From: G020351775 sp039588335
Lineage (GTDB): Bacteria > Gemmatimonadota > Gemmatimonadetes > Gemmatimonadales > GWC2-71-9
Reading direction: 5' to 3'
DNA length: 64,000 nucleotides
NCBI GenBank assembly: GCA_039588335.1
Contig: JBDGZZ010000022.1
Span: forward strand, 1-64,000
The notes below the pieces were generated by a model that had not been told where the DNA came from, made no database searches, and saw nothing but the letters and a program-made list of their open reading frames with translations. The stretch's first letter is position 1. The number at the start of each line of letters is the position of its first letter. This document shows, piece after piece, positions 35,948 through 45,724 of this stretch. The position numbers and the translations under genes are program-made.

Positions 35948-37864
35948 ATGACCACGACAACTCCTGCCCCGAGGACGGATTCGTTGCCCAAGATAGCTAC
36001 GAAGAGGAAGAGACCGAGAGTCATCAAGGTAAAAGAGCACACGGTAGAGGTCGTGTCGGACTCTGGTGAAGGCGCACAGAAGTGTAGCCAGATCTTCGCT
36101 TCCGTCTCGGCCAAGATGGGCAACGGTGTCTGGACTGTTGAGATAATACCGGCGGAGATCCAGCCGCCACCGAGGACCCCGACCAGTGCCAGCGGTAACC
36201 GAATTCGCATCGGGGCCGGCCCGGTCACCAATTGGGGAGACGCTGCCAACCTCGTCATGGCGTTCAACGAGCAAGTGTTGCTCAACCGACACCGTCTCGA
36301 TGCGCTCGCCGAGGATGCGATCATCCTGATCGACGATATGTGGCTGAAGCACGATGACCCGGACATCCGCAAGCAGTGGGAGGAAGCGATCGAGGAGATG
36401 TCCGGACGTAACTACCGGTTCGTGATGGTGCCTCTGGAGGAGCAATCTCTCACAATCGTTGAGAATCCACGCCGGGGCAAGAACATGTTCGCACTCGGTG
36501 TGCTCGCCGCAATCTACTCCCGCGACTTGGACAAGATCCGCGACTTGATTGCTCTCCAGTTCAAGCGCAAGGCCAAAGTAATCTACGAGAATAACGTGGC
36601 GCTGCTGGAGTTGGGGCACAAATGGGCGAAGGAAAACCTCGACTTCCGAGTCGAGGTTCCCACCAAAGAGTCTGATCGCCCGATGGTGGTGATGAACGGC
36701 AACCAGGCGGTCGGGTTCGGCGCCATAGCTGCTGGCATGGAGCTGTGCTCCATGTACCCGATCACGCCGGCTACATCGGCGTCGCACCACCTGAGCGACA
36801 TCTTCGAGCAGTTTGGCGGGGTCGTACACCAGGCCGAAGACGAGATCGCGGCGGCCGGCGTGGCGATCGGCGCGTCGTTTGCCGGTAAGGTTGCGTTTAC
36901 CATCACATCAGGACCAGGCATGGCGTTGAAGACCGAGTTCCTCGGACTAGCCATCATGACCGAGGTCCCGCTGGTGGTAGTCGATGTGCAGCGCGGAGGC
37001 CCAAGTACCGGGCTCCCGACCAAGATTGAGCAAGGTGACCTGCTGTCCTCCATCTTCGGTCAGCCGGGCGATGCTCCGCACGTGGTAATGGCTCCGGCAA
37101 CGATGGAAGAGTGTTTCCTATGTATGACCACTGCCCGGCGGATTGCAGAGGCATTCCGCTGCGTGGTCATAGTGCTGTCGGATGCCAATCTGGCTACGGG
37201 CGTGCAGCCGTTTCCACGGCCCGACCTCAAGTCGGAGTGGATGGCAGCCCCACTCGATCTGGCTCGGGTGCCCGAGGGCACGCTTCCCTACGATTGGGAT
37301 ACGCAGCTCGGTCTGTCCCAGCGGGTCATTCCGGGACAGCCGGGCGGGATGCACATTGTGACCGGGCTCTCCCACGATGAGAACAGCAAGATCGGATACA
37401 GCCCCGACGTGCATGAGCGGGGCTGTCAGATGAGAGCTCGCAAGATGGCGGTATTCCAGCAGACCCTGAAAAAGCCGGTGGTGCATGGAGACGAGTCAGG
37501 GGACCTGCTGGTAGTTGGATGGGGGAGCACTTGGGGGGCGATCGAGGAAGCGGTGGACCGGAGTCGTGAGGAGGGTTTGTCAGTTTCCTCACTTCACCTG
37601 CGTTTCCTCTCTCCGCTGGAGCCTGGCCTCAAGGACATCTTCAGCCGATTCAAGAAAGTGATGACGGTTGAGGTCAATTACAGCGACGACCCGGGCGACC
37701 CCTTCATCACGGATGAGAATAGGCGCCGGGGCCAGCTCAGCTGGCTGCTAAGGGCCAGCACGCTTGTCGATGTTGATTGCTGGACCAGGGTTCCGGGCCA
37801 GCCGTTGCGTCCGGTTAACATTCTAGATGCCATTCGTCGTCACATGCCGAATGGGGTGAAATAA
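35948..37864 (+). CDS. korA: 2-oxoacid:acceptor oxidoreductase, fused gamma-alpha subunit
   Basis: With KorB this enzyme oxidatively decarboxylates a 2-oxoacid (commonly 2-oxoglutarate) with CoA and reduces ferredoxin. The 638 residues hold an N-terminal gamma domain (about 35-235) and an alpha domain with YPITPATSAS, QAEDEIAAAGVAIG, TSGPGMALKTEF and the diagnostic QRGGPSTGLPTKIEQGDL. The first 35 residues are basic and probably disordered. The gamma domain is divergent: it has GAGPVTNWGDAANL where relatives have a GxGGQG-like loop. It overlaps korB by one base (TAATG). Confidence 0.9.
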   Translation: MTTTTPAPRTDSLPKIATKRKRPRVIKVKEHTVEVVSDSGEGAQKCSQIFASVSAKMGNGVWTVEIIPAEIQPPPRTPTSASGNRIRIGAGPVTNWGDAANLVMAFNEQVLLNRHRLDALAEDAIILIDDMWLKHDDPDIRKQWEEAIEEMSGRNYRFVMVPLEEQSLTIVENPRRGKNMFALGVLAAIYSRDLDKIRDLIALQFKRKAKVIYENNVALLELGHKWAKENLDFRVEVPTKESDRPMVVMNGNQAVGFGAIAAGMELCSMYPITPATSASHHLSDIFEQFGGVVHQAEDEIAAAGVAIGASFAGKVAFTITSGPGMALKTEFLGLAIMTEVPLVVVDVQRGGPSTGLPTKIEQGDLLSSIFGQPGDAPHVVMAPATMEECFLCMTTARRIAEAFRCVVIVLSDANLATGVQPFPRPDLKSEWMAAPLDLARVPEGTLPYDWDTQLGLSQRVIPGQPGGMHIVTGLSHDENSKIGYSPDVHERGCQMRARKMAVFQQTLKKPVVHGDESGDLLVVGWGSTWGAIEEAVDRSREEGLSVSSLHLRFLSPLEPGLKDIFSRFKKVMTVEVNYSDDPGDPFITDENRRRGQLSWLLRASTLVDVDCWTRVPGQPLRPVNILDAIRRHMPNGVK

Positions 37865-38817
37865 TGACACAGACAGAGTGCTCGCTGCTGGGCTGCGGAG
37901 TAGACGAGGACCAGTGGTACTCGATGGACGATTACGAAGGTGCGGTTGCGCGCTGGTGCCCGGGATGTGGTGACCATGCAGTGCTGACGGCCGTACAACG
38001 CCTTCTCGAAGCCGAGCAGTTGGTGCCAGAGAAGACGGTGTTCGTATCGGGTATCGGTTGCTCGAGCCGCTTCCCACACTACCTGAAGACATATGGGTTC
38101 CACGGACTCCACGGCAGAGCGCTGCCGGTGGCAACGGGAGTCAAGCTGCGCCGTCCGGATCTTCAAGTATTTGCGGTCATGGGCGACGGGGATTGCTGCT
38201 CGATCGGTGCAGCTCACTGGATCCACACCGTGCGCTACAACCCCAACATGGTTGCCCTGATGCTGGACAACGGGGTATACGGTCTGACCAAGAACCAGAC
38301 GTCACCAACTTCTCCGGAGGGCTATCCCAGCAACACGCAGCCACGCGGTGCGGTTCTGGAACCGATGAACCCTATTGCGACAACGCTCGGAGTAACGAAT
38401 GCGTCTTTCGTGGCTCAGACTGGCGACTGGATTCCAGATCACTTGTACGAGACCATCGCGGCCGGATATCGACACAAAGGCTTTTCGTTCATCCGAGTGC
38501 TGCAGCGGTGCCCGGCGTACACGACTCCCCTGTTCGAGGAGGCTGTGCGCAACCCCGAATTGGTGGAGTTGATGGTGCATCCTGACGGCATACCGGTCAA
38601 CGGTCTGGAGCAGATCTACAAGAACCATGTACCACACGATCCATCTGATTTGCACAACGGTCAACGGCTGGCGGACTTCGATTCCAAGATCCGGCTGGGC
38701 CTGTTCTACCGAAACGAGAGCATTCCCCGCTACGAAGAGGTCCGGCACCAGGCGAACCGTACCGCGGAGGAAAAGATACAGTTGCTGAATGCGGAGCTAG
38801 ATCGATATGCCGTCTGA
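37864..38817 (+). CDS. korB: 2-oxoacid:ferredoxin oxidoreductase, beta subunit
   Basis: The TPP- and [4Fe-4S]-binding subunit, 317 residues. Cluster cysteines include Cys32 and Cys35 (WCPGCGDHAVL), with later ones in SGIGCSSRFP and RCPAYTTP. TPP/Mg binding is by GDGDCCSIGAAHW followed by an Asn about 30 residues on (LMLDNGVYGLTKNQTSPTS). It follows korA with a one-base overlap, and its last 11 bases overlap the next gene, an unknown protein. Confidence 0.93.
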   Translation: MTQTECSLLGCGVDEDQWYSMDDYEGAVARWCPGCGDHAVLTAVQRLLEAEQLVPEKTVFVSGIGCSSRFPHYLKTYGFHGLHGRALPVATGVKLRRPDLQVFAVMGDGDCCSIGAAHWIHTVRYNPNMVALMLDNGVYGLTKNQTSPTSPEGYPSNTQPRGAVLEPMNPIATTLGVTNASFVAQTGDWIPDHLYETIAAGYRHKGFSFIRVLQRCPAYTTPLFEEAVRNPELVELMVHPDGIPVNGLEQIYKNHVPHDPSDLHNGQRLADFDSKIRLGLFYRNESIPRYEEVRHQANRTAEEKIQLLNAELDRYAV

Positions 38818-39820
38818 CGAACGGACCGAATTGGCGATCAAGGCGCTGGCTGGGCAGACGCAAGGCTTCCGGTCGGCGCTCGCCACTACCATAGAACAGA
38901 TTCGCAGTTTCTTGGCGTCGCACGGATCGGCCACTGACGGGAAGGCGGTCCGATTCATGACTGAACTGGGCCCTTTTGCCGAGGGACTGATCGATGCAGA
39001 TAGATTCTCAGCGTTGTTCGCTGACAACCTGAAACTCGATACGGTCACACTCGACACCATCGGGAAAGCGCTGGATACGCTGACGGAACTCGCGGATCGC
39101 GGAGATGACATCTTCAAGGTCGATATAGAAAGCGGCGAGAGCCTCAGAGAAGGTGTCGCAGGCGCTCTGGATGATTGCGGCCGAGCATTTGGGGCGGCAC
39201 GTGTGTTCGAGTTATCGAAGTTCGGCCGGTTTCCGGACAGCGAGCACGCCCGCTCACTTGGCTCTTTCCCGTTCCACCGGTGGAGCAGGGGTGAGCGAAG
39301 GCTCGCCCCTCCCTTGGTCGTAAGTGTCGACGGGAGCGATTTGCGGGCTGCAGGGCTGGCAGATTTCATGGATGGCACGCAGAAGATAGTGCTCGTGGTA
39401 AGGGGGGAGTCGACTCCCGTGCCGCTAGTGCGCCTGATCACTCCAGGCGTGTTCGTACAACAGACAACCGAGCCGGGCGACATCAGTCGGCTGGCTGCCT
39501 GTGACGGACCGGGCGTGACAGCCATCGTTCCGGAGTCCGCCGCCCGCTTCGTTCATGACCCGTCCGTTGGTCGAGAAGCTGGAGAACGTCTCACTGTTTC
39601 GACGTTGCCAGAGGAGAGACGCAGGAAGCCGGTCGGTGGCGTGAGTGTCTCGCAGCAGTCCGAGGAGTTGCTCCAGTTGAAGGTGCTGTCGGGGCAGATG
39701 GGGGCAGCAGCTCAGGTTGGTACGGCCGAACCTGTGGGGGCAGTGAGTGCATCCGCCGATCCGGTGGACAAGTTGGCAGCCTGGCTCTTGAGTCAAGCCG
39801 ACTTGAAGGACCTCGGTTAG
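38807..39820 (+). CDS. unknown protein embedded between korB and rnfB
   Basis: A 337-residue soluble protein with no signal peptide, membrane segment or recognisable catalytic motif. The N-terminal 140 residues look helical (LAIKALAGQTQGFRSAL, ELADRGDDIF), a middle part has beta character (LVVSVDGSDLRA, KIVLVVRGESTPVPLVRL), and the C-terminus is Gly/Ala/Val-rich and ends in a helix KLAAWLLSQADLKDLG. It contains only two or three cysteines, so it is not an iron-sulfur protein. It overlaps korB by 11 bases and ends nine bases before rnfB, so it must be co-expressed with both. An assembly, docking or regulatory role is inference from position. Confidence 0.72.
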   Translation: MPSDERTELAIKALAGQTQGFRSALATTIEQIRSFLASHGSATDGKAVRFMTELGPFAEGLIDADRFSALFADNLKLDTVTLDTIGKALDTLTELADRGDDIFKVDIESGESLREGVAGALDDCGRAFGAARVFELSKFGRFPDSEHARSLGSFPFHRWSRGERRLAPPLVVSVDGSDLRAAGLADFMDGTQKIVLVVRGESTPVPLVRLITPGVFVQQTTEPGDISRLAACDGPGVTAIVPESAARFVHDPSVGREAGERLTVSTLPEERRRKPVGGVSVSQQSEELLQLKVLSGQMGAAAQVGTAEPVGAVSASADPVDKLAAWLLSQADLKDLG

Positions 39821-39829
39821 TCTGAGCCA

Positions 39830-40681
39830 ATGGAAGTCTCGACCATCCTTGGTTCTGCAGCGATACTCGGAGGGGTAGGGCTCACGTTCGGCACGCTGAT
39901 CTCCCTTGCCCACCTGAAGCTCAAGGTTTGGGAAGATCCCCGAATCGACGAAGTCACAGACCTTCTGCCAGGTACGAACTGCGGAGCCTGCGGACGAGCC
40001 GGATGCCATGCGTTCGCTGAGGCGTTGGTAGACGGCAACGTGCAGCCGGCGACATGTACAGTCATGGGCCCTGACGATGTGTTCGACGTGGCTGGGTACC
40101 TTGGCGTGGAGGCTGGCGAAGCCAACAAACGTGTGGCTCGCCTGCTCTGCGCGGGCGGATGCGATGTCGCCGAGCAACAGGCCGAGTATAGAGGCTTGCG
40201 GAACTGCAAGGCCGCTGTGACGGTTGCCGGAGGCGGTAAGGGATGCGCCTGGGGTTGCCTAGGGCTGGACGACTGTGAACGATCGTGTGATTTCGAAGCG
40301 ATCTACATGAACGCAGTTGGGATTCCGATTGTCATCCCCGAGAAGTGTACGGCGTGCGGTGACTGCGTTGAAGCTTGCCCTCTCGATTTGTTCACTCTGA
40401 TGCCGATCGAGCAGAAGTTGATCGTGCAGTGCAAGAACCTGATAGATGGTGACGAGGCGGAGGCCGCCTGCAAGGTTGCGTGCACGGCGTGCGGCAGGTG
40501 CGCCGCTGACGGGGCACCAGGCCTGATCGAGATGGTCAACGGCCTCGCAGTTATTGACTACGACAAAAACGAGTTGGCTACTCCGGACGCCATCGCCCGG
40601 TGTCCGACGGGGGCCATCGCATGGGTTGATGGAGCTCAGTTTGCTGATACGCCCGAATTGGCGAGGAGCGCTACGGTATGA
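39830..40681 (+). CDS. rnfB: Rnf complex iron-sulfur subunit RnfB
   Basis: Electron-entry subunit of the Rnf complex, 283 residues, anchored by one N-terminal membrane helix (about residues 5-27). The [4Fe-4S] motif uses Cys51, Cys54, Cys59 and Cys76 (NCGACGRAGC...C). Two more cluster motifs follow in CTACGDCVEACP and ACTACGRC, with extra cysteines around GGCD and CAWGCLGLDDCERSC. It is separated from the other rnf genes by the PFOR gene, which is unusual. Its stop overlaps the PFOR start (ATGA), so the two are translationally coupled. Confidence 0.92.
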   Translation: MEVSTILGSAAILGGVGLTFGTLISLAHLKLKVWEDPRIDEVTDLLPGTNCGACGRAGCHAFAEALVDGNVQPATCTVMGPDDVFDVAGYLGVEAGEANKRVARLLCAGGCDVAEQQAEYRGLRNCKAAVTVAGGGKGCAWGCLGLDDCERSCDFEAIYMNAVGIPIVIPEKCTACGDCVEACPLDLFTLMPIEQKLIVQCKNLIDGDEAEAACKVACTACGRCAADGAPGLIEMVNGLAVIDYDKNELATPDAIARCPTGAIAWVDGAQFADTPELARSATV

Positions 40682-43600
40682 AACGCAACAAAGCTAGTGA
40701 AGCATCAGCTAAGGCCAAGTACCCCGGGATCGTTACCGCGGTTGACGGGAGTACGGCAGTCGTCGAGGTGGAAACTGCGGCCAGCGAAGCGGCCGGTGCA
40801 TATCCGATCACGCCGTCCACGCAGATGGGTGAGGGGTGGGCTGCCGCGTTGGCGGCGGGCAGGAAGAACGTAAATGGCCGCAAGCTGATCTTCTTCGAGC
40901 CCGAAGGAGAACATGCGGCAGCGGCGGTGACCGCCGGTATGTCGATGACCGGTCTGCGGGCAACGAATTTCTCCAGCGGTCAGGGCATCGCATACATGCA
41001 CGAATCGCTGTACCCGGCGGTGGGTAAGCGGCTGACCTATGTGCTGAACGTCGCAGCTCGCGCGATGACAAAGCACGCCTTGAACGTGCATGCCGGGCAC
41101 GACGACTACCACGCGGTCGATGATACGGGTTTCTTCCAGCTCTTCGCCAAGAACCCTCAGGAGATAGCCGACCTCACGCTGATCGCGCACCGGACGGCCG
41201 AGCTGTCGCTGAATCCGGGGCTGTGTGCCCAAGACGGGTTCCTCACCAGTCATGTGATCGAGTCGGTGAGGCTGCCTGAGCGCGAGATGATCAAGGAGTA
41301 TCTCGGCGATCCGTCAGACATCATCGAATCGCCCACGCCGGCGCAACGTCTCGTCTTCGGTGAGAAGCGCCGCCGGATTCCGGAGATGTTCGACCTAGAC
41401 TACCCGGCGATGATCGGTGTCGTTCAAAACCAGGATTCCTACAATCAGGGCGTCGCTGCCCAGCGTCCGTTCTACTTCGATCACGTAGTGGCTCTTGCCG
41501 ATCAGGCGATGGCCGAGTTCGAGGCGCTGACCGGCCGGCGCTATGCTCGCGTAATGTGCTACCGCATGGATGATGCGGAATACGTGATCGCGGGACAGGG
41601 ATCGCTGGTGTCAAATGCCGAGGTTGTTTGTGACTATCTGCGCGAGAGTAGGGGTCTCAAGGTCGGGGTCCTGAATGTCACCATGTTCCGTCCGTTCCCT
41701 TCAGACCTGATGTCTGAGACGTTGCGGGGCAAGAAATCCATCACGGTACTCGAACGAACAGATCAGCCATTGGCTGTAGATGCCCCACTATTGCGAGAGA
41801 TGCGGGCGGCCATGGGCAAAGCTCTGGAGAACTCGCGGGCAGGTGCTGGTGAAGTCCCGCATTCGGGCGTTGTGTCGTGCGGTGCAGATGAGATCCCGGA
41901 GTTCTTCTCTGGTTGCTTCGGACTCGGCAGCCGGGACATTCAGCCCGGTCAACTCGTGGCCGCAGTTGAGAACATGTTGGAGGATGGAAAGAGACGACGT
42001 CAGTTCTATCTGGGGATCGATTTCGTGCGTGCGGGGACCCAGTTGCCCAAGCTTCAAATCTGGCAGGAACAACTGCTCGAGGGCTATCCCGACATTGCGG
42101 ATCTGGCGCTGGCGTCGAAGGAGGATCTCAACCTACTGCCCGAGGATGCTATCTCCATCCGTATCCACTCAGTGGGTGGATGGGGAGCCATCACCATGGG
42201 GAAGAACCTGGCAATGACGGCGGCCGACCTTTTCGGCCTCAACATCCAGGCGAATCCCAAGTATGGGTCCGAGAAGAAGGGGCAACCGACCACGTTCTAC
42301 GCGACGCTGGCAGAAGAGGTGCTGCGGCTGAATTGTGAGTTGAAGCATGTCAACGTTGTCCTCGCTCCTGACCCCAATGTGTTCAAGCACTCGAATCCGC
42401 TGGCAGGGATTGCGGACAACGGTGTCTTCATCATCCAGAGCGATTTCGACGCAGAGACTTTCTGGAACAGCCTGCCGGGGACGGCGCAACGCGCGCTGAA
42501 GTCGAAGGGCGTGAAGGTCTACCTGCTAGACGCGTTCGCGATCGCTTCGGCCGAGGCATCGGATCCGGCACTGCGGTATAGGATGCAGGGTGCGGCATTC
42601 ATGGGTGCGTTCTTCCACGTTTCACCTCTAGTCGATCGGTATAAGCTGGAAGAGGAGAAGCTATTTGACGGCATTCGCGCGCAGCTGAAGAAGAAGTTCG
42701 GGCACCTGGGCGAACGTGTGGTTGAGGACAACGTCCGGGTCATTCGGAGGGGCTTCGATGAGATCAGGGAACTGGACATCGAGCACCTGAGTACAGAGAA
42801 GTCAGAAGCTGGTTCAGTGCCGCAGATGCCGGACGTTCTGGACGGTGCGGGCTGGCAGGACGGAATTGGCAACCCCGGAAGATTCTGGGAGCAGGTCTGC
42901 CATCTCTACAAGACGGGAGATGATGGCATTGCTGATCCGTTCGCGGCGATCAGCGCGATTCCGGCAGCAACGAGTACCATCCGCGATATGACGGATGTTC
43001 GCTTTGAGATCCCGGACTTCGTGGCGGAGAAGTGTACCGGTTGCGGCCAATGTTGGGTGCAATGTCCGGATACTGCGATTCCGGGATTGGTGACCGAAGT
43101 CGACCAGGTCATCTACGCGGCCATAAATACGGTGTCCAACGGTAAGTCGTACGACCGATTGCGACAGGTGGTACCGCATATCGCTCGCGAATCGCGGCGC
43201 ATAATGAAGGGCGTCGCAGTCAAATCGTTTGCCGATATCATGTCGAGCGCTTATGAGAGTGTGGCGGAAAAGCTGAAGCTCGATCCGGAGCGGCGTTCGG
43301 CACTCGACGGCGAATTCGGTTCAGTCTATTCAGCCTTGGCCGACTTCCCGCTTGCGAAAACAGCCCCATTCTTCGATGTCCCCGAGGATCAGGAGAAGGG
43401 AACCGGAGCGCTCCTCTCAATCACGGTCAATCCGGAGACGTGCAAGGGGTGCAATATCTGTGTAGACGTGTGCCCTGACGAAGCACTCGTGACGATCAAA
43501 CAAGATGAAGAGGCAGTTGACAAGCTGCGGCGGAATTGGGCGTTGTGGCAAAACCTGCCGGAAACGGACGATCGGTACATCAACATCTCTAACATGGACG

Positions 43601-45717
43601 AAGGCATCGGGGTTCTCTCGTCCCTGTTGCTCAAGAAGCACAATTACAGGTCTATGATGGGTGGTGACGGGTCATGCATGGGCTGCGGTGAGAAGACGGT
43701 CATTCACCTGGTCTTGTCAGCAGTCAACGCGCTCATGATTCCACGAGTGCAGAAATATGTAGACAAGTTGGACGACCTCATATCACGACTCGATGCCAAG
43801 GCTCGGGACATACTCGTATCTGAGGCAGATCTGGATAAGGTCGGGTCAAGTGAGGGTGAGGTGGAGATCCCCCTCGAGAAATCGAAGCAGGGACAGGTCG
43901 AGCACTTGAACAGTGTCATGCACGATCTGAAGGATCTCCGCTGGCGATATGCGGAGGGACCAAGCGGGAAAGGTAGGTCGACCTTGGGCATGACGAACGC
44001 CACGGGTTGCTCATCCGTGTGGGGGAGTACCTATCCATATAACCCGTACCCATTCCCATGGACCAACCATCTGTTCCAGGATGCGCCTTCCATTGCGATC
44101 GGAATCTTCGAAGGCCACATGCGGAAGATGGCAGATGGTTTCATTGCCGTCCGTCGCGCTGAGCTGGAGTTGAGCGGAGAGTATGAGGCCGAGACACACG
44201 AGCCTTTCTTCTCTGAGTTTGACTGGCGCCAGTTCGATGACGCCGAGTTCGCCATGTGTCCGCCGATCTTTGCCGTGGGCGGCGACGGCGCGATGCTCGA
44301 CATCGGTTTCCAGAACCTGTCGCGACTGCTGGCATCTGGGAAACCGATTCGGGTTATCGTACTGGACACACAAGTCTACTCGAATACGGGAGGACAGGCC
44401 TGCACCAGCGGATTCCTGGGTCAGGTGTCCGACATGGCGGCCTACGGTGCCGGGCAGCATGGGAAGGAGGAGATGCGCAAGGAACTTTCTCTGATCGCCA
44501 TGGCACATGGGCGAGTCTTCGTACTTCAGTCAACGCAGGCGGCTGCATCACATTTGATCGAAGGTGTACTGAAGGGGCTCCAATCCAAGTGTCCTGCCGT
44601 GTTCGGGCTGCATTGCCCTTGTCCTCCAGAGCATGGACTGGGCGACGACCAGGCCACCAGGGCATCACGTCTCGCCATGGAGAGTCGAGCCTACCCGGTT
44701 CTGATGTACGATCCGTTCGGTGGGGACTATATCAGCGAACAGCTGACTCTGGACGGGAACCCCTCGGTAGACGAGACATGGCCTACCTATGAGGTCAGCT
44801 ACCTCGACGACGGTGGTGAAGAGAAACGACTCGAGTTGCCGGTTACGATTGCCGACTGGGCTGCCACGGAGACGCGGTTCCAGAAACACTTCAAGACGAT
44901 CAAGGGCGATGTAGATGAAGACGGCCTGGTGCCGTTTCACGAGTACATGGTACTACCGAGCGACGAACGTGAGGAAAAGACTCCCATCATCTATCAGATT
45001 GATGACGAGAAAAAGCTCACACGTCTCTTTGTGTCCGGCGAGATGGTCGAGCTGGCCGAGGATCGGCTGCGAGTCTGGTCGCAACTCAAACAAATGGCTG
45101 GACTCGAGTTGGCACCCGACGTGAGGGACGGTGTCGAGTATGAACTGGAGGCGGAGTTCAACAAGAAGGCAGAAGCTCTGCAAACAGAGTACACAGCGCA
45201 GTTGGCGCAGTTGAAGGCGCGGTATCCAGCCCTGGTGGCTCGCAAGCTGGCCGAAGGGCTCGTGCGGGCAGGAAACGGTGGGCGGACAGTCGAGGACTTG
45301 CTGGCTCAGGTTCAGGAAATGCCGCTTGCTCCCGTCACGGCCGAGATGGCTGGTGACGGCGACCTTGCGGCGGCTCCGGCGGCTGCAACGGCGCCGGGAA
45401 CAGTAGCGGCGGCTACAGCCGTGGCTGAGGCACCTGCGGCCGTAGAGGAGGAGGAAGAGGAGGGGCTGGTGATGGAGCCGTACATCGATTCGGCTCGATG
45501 CACCACGTGCGATGAATGCACGAACCTCAACAATAAGATGTACGCATACAACGAGAAGAAACAGGCATATATAAAGGATCCCAGGGCAGGAACTTTCAAG
45601 CAACTTGTGCAGGGTGCCGAGAAGTGTCCCGTTCGCATCATACATCCGGGAACACCTCTCAACCCGAGGGAGAAAGATCTGGAGAAGTGGGTCAAGCGGG
45701 CCGAGCCCTTCAACTGA
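40678..45717 (+). CDS. nifJ: giant pyruvate:ferredoxin oxidoreductase with tethered ferredoxin
   Basis: A single-chain PFOR of 1679 residues; the usual length is near 1170-1200. Order: alpha domain with YPITPSTQMGEGWA, CoA-binding and gamma domains, cluster motifs CTGCGQCWVQCP (about 784) and CKGCNICVDVCP (about 919), then the TPP domain with GCGEKT, GDGAMLDIGFQN (about 1202) and the Mg/TPP motif YSNTGGQACTS. About 100 extra residues separate the two clusters. After the TPP domain comes a charged helical section, an Ala/Pro/Glu-rich linker (about 1560-1597), and a final domain with CTTCDEC near 1607 and CPV near 1648, a single-cluster ferredoxin. It oxidises pyruvate or another 2-oxoacid. The operon suggests electrons pass to Rnf. 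Confidence 0.93.
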   Translation: MKRNKASEASAKAKYPGIVTAVDGSTAVVEVETAASEAAGAYPITPSTQMGEGWAAALAAGRKNVNGRKLIFFEPEGEHAAAAVTAGMSMTGLRATNFSSGQGIAYMHESLYPAVGKRLTYVLNVAARAMTKHALNVHAGHDDYHAVDDTGFFQLFAKNPQEIADLTLIAHRTAELSLNPGLCAQDGFLTSHVIESVRLPEREMIKEYLGDPSDIIESPTPAQRLVFGEKRRRIPEMFDLDYPAMIGVVQNQDSYNQGVAAQRPFYFDHVVALADQAMAEFEALTGRRYARVMCYRMDDAEYVIAGQGSLVSNAEVVCDYLRESRGLKVGVLNVTMFRPFPSDLMSETLRGKKSITVLERTDQPLAVDAPLLREMRAAMGKALENSRAGAGEVPHSGVVSCGADEIPEFFSGCFGLGSRDIQPGQLVAAVENMLEDGKRRRQFYLGIDFVRAGTQLPKLQIWQEQLLEGYPDIADLALASKEDLNLLPEDAISIRIHSVGGWGAITMGKNLAMTAADLFGLNIQANPKYGSEKKGQPTTFYATLAEEVLRLNCELKHVNVVLAPDPNVFKHSNPLAGIADNGVFIIQSDFDAETFWNSLPGTAQRALKSKGVKVYLLDAFAIASAEASDPALRYRMQGAAFMGAFFHVSPLVDRYKLEEEKLFDGIRAQLKKKFGHLGERVVEDNVRVIRRGFDEIRELDIEHLSTEKSEAGSVPQMPDVLDGAGWQDGIGNPGRFWEQVCHLYKTGDDGIADPFAAISAIPAATSTIRDMTDVRFEIPDFVAEKCTGCGQCWVQCPDTAIPGLVTEVDQVIYAAINTVSNGKSYDRLRQVVPHIARESRRIMKGVAVKSFADIMSSAYESVAEKLKLDPERRSALDGEFGSVYSALADFPLAKTAPFFDVPEDQEKGTGALLSITVNPETCKGCNICVDVCPDEALVTIKQDEEAVDKLRRNWALWQNLPETDDRYINISNMDEGIGVLSSLLLKKHNYRSMMGGDGSCMGCGEKTVIHLVLSAVNALMIPRVQKYVDKLDDLISRLDAKARDILVSEADLDKVGSSEGEVEIPLEKSKQGQVEHLNSVMHDLKDLRWRYAEGPSGKGRSTLGMTNATGCSSVWGSTYPYNPYPFPWTNHLFQDAPSIAIGIFEGHMRKMADGFIAVRRAELELSGEYEAETHEPFFSEFDWRQFDDAEFAMCPPIFAVGGDGAMLDIGFQNLSRLLASGKPIRVIVLDTQVYSNTGGQACTSGFLGQVSDMAAYGAGQHGKEEMRKELSLIAMAHGRVFVLQSTQAAASHLIEGVLKGLQSKCPAVFGLHCPCPPEHGLGDDQATRASRLAMESRAYPVLMYDPFGGDYISEQLTLDGNPSVDETWPTYEVSYLDDGGEEKRLELPVTIADWAATETRFQKHFKTIKGDVDEDGLVPFHEYMVLPSDEREEKTPIIYQIDDEKKLTRLFVSGEMVELAEDRLRVWSQLKQMAGLELAPDVRDGVEYELEAEFNKKAEALQTEYTAQLAQLKARYPALVARKLAEGLVRAGNGGRTVEDLLAQVQEMPLAPVTAEMAGDGDLAAAPAAATAPGTVAAATAVAEAPAAVEEEEEEGLVMEPYIDSARCTTCDECTNLNNKMYAYNEKKQAYIKDPRAGTFKQLVQGAEKCPVRIIHPGTPLNPREKDLEKWVKRAEPFN

Positions 45718-45724
45718 TCTTCCA

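Noticed and set aside
35933..36829. 298-codon open frame antisense to korA
   Set aside because: korA is certain from its motifs; the antisense translation has no recognisable family and no ribosome site.
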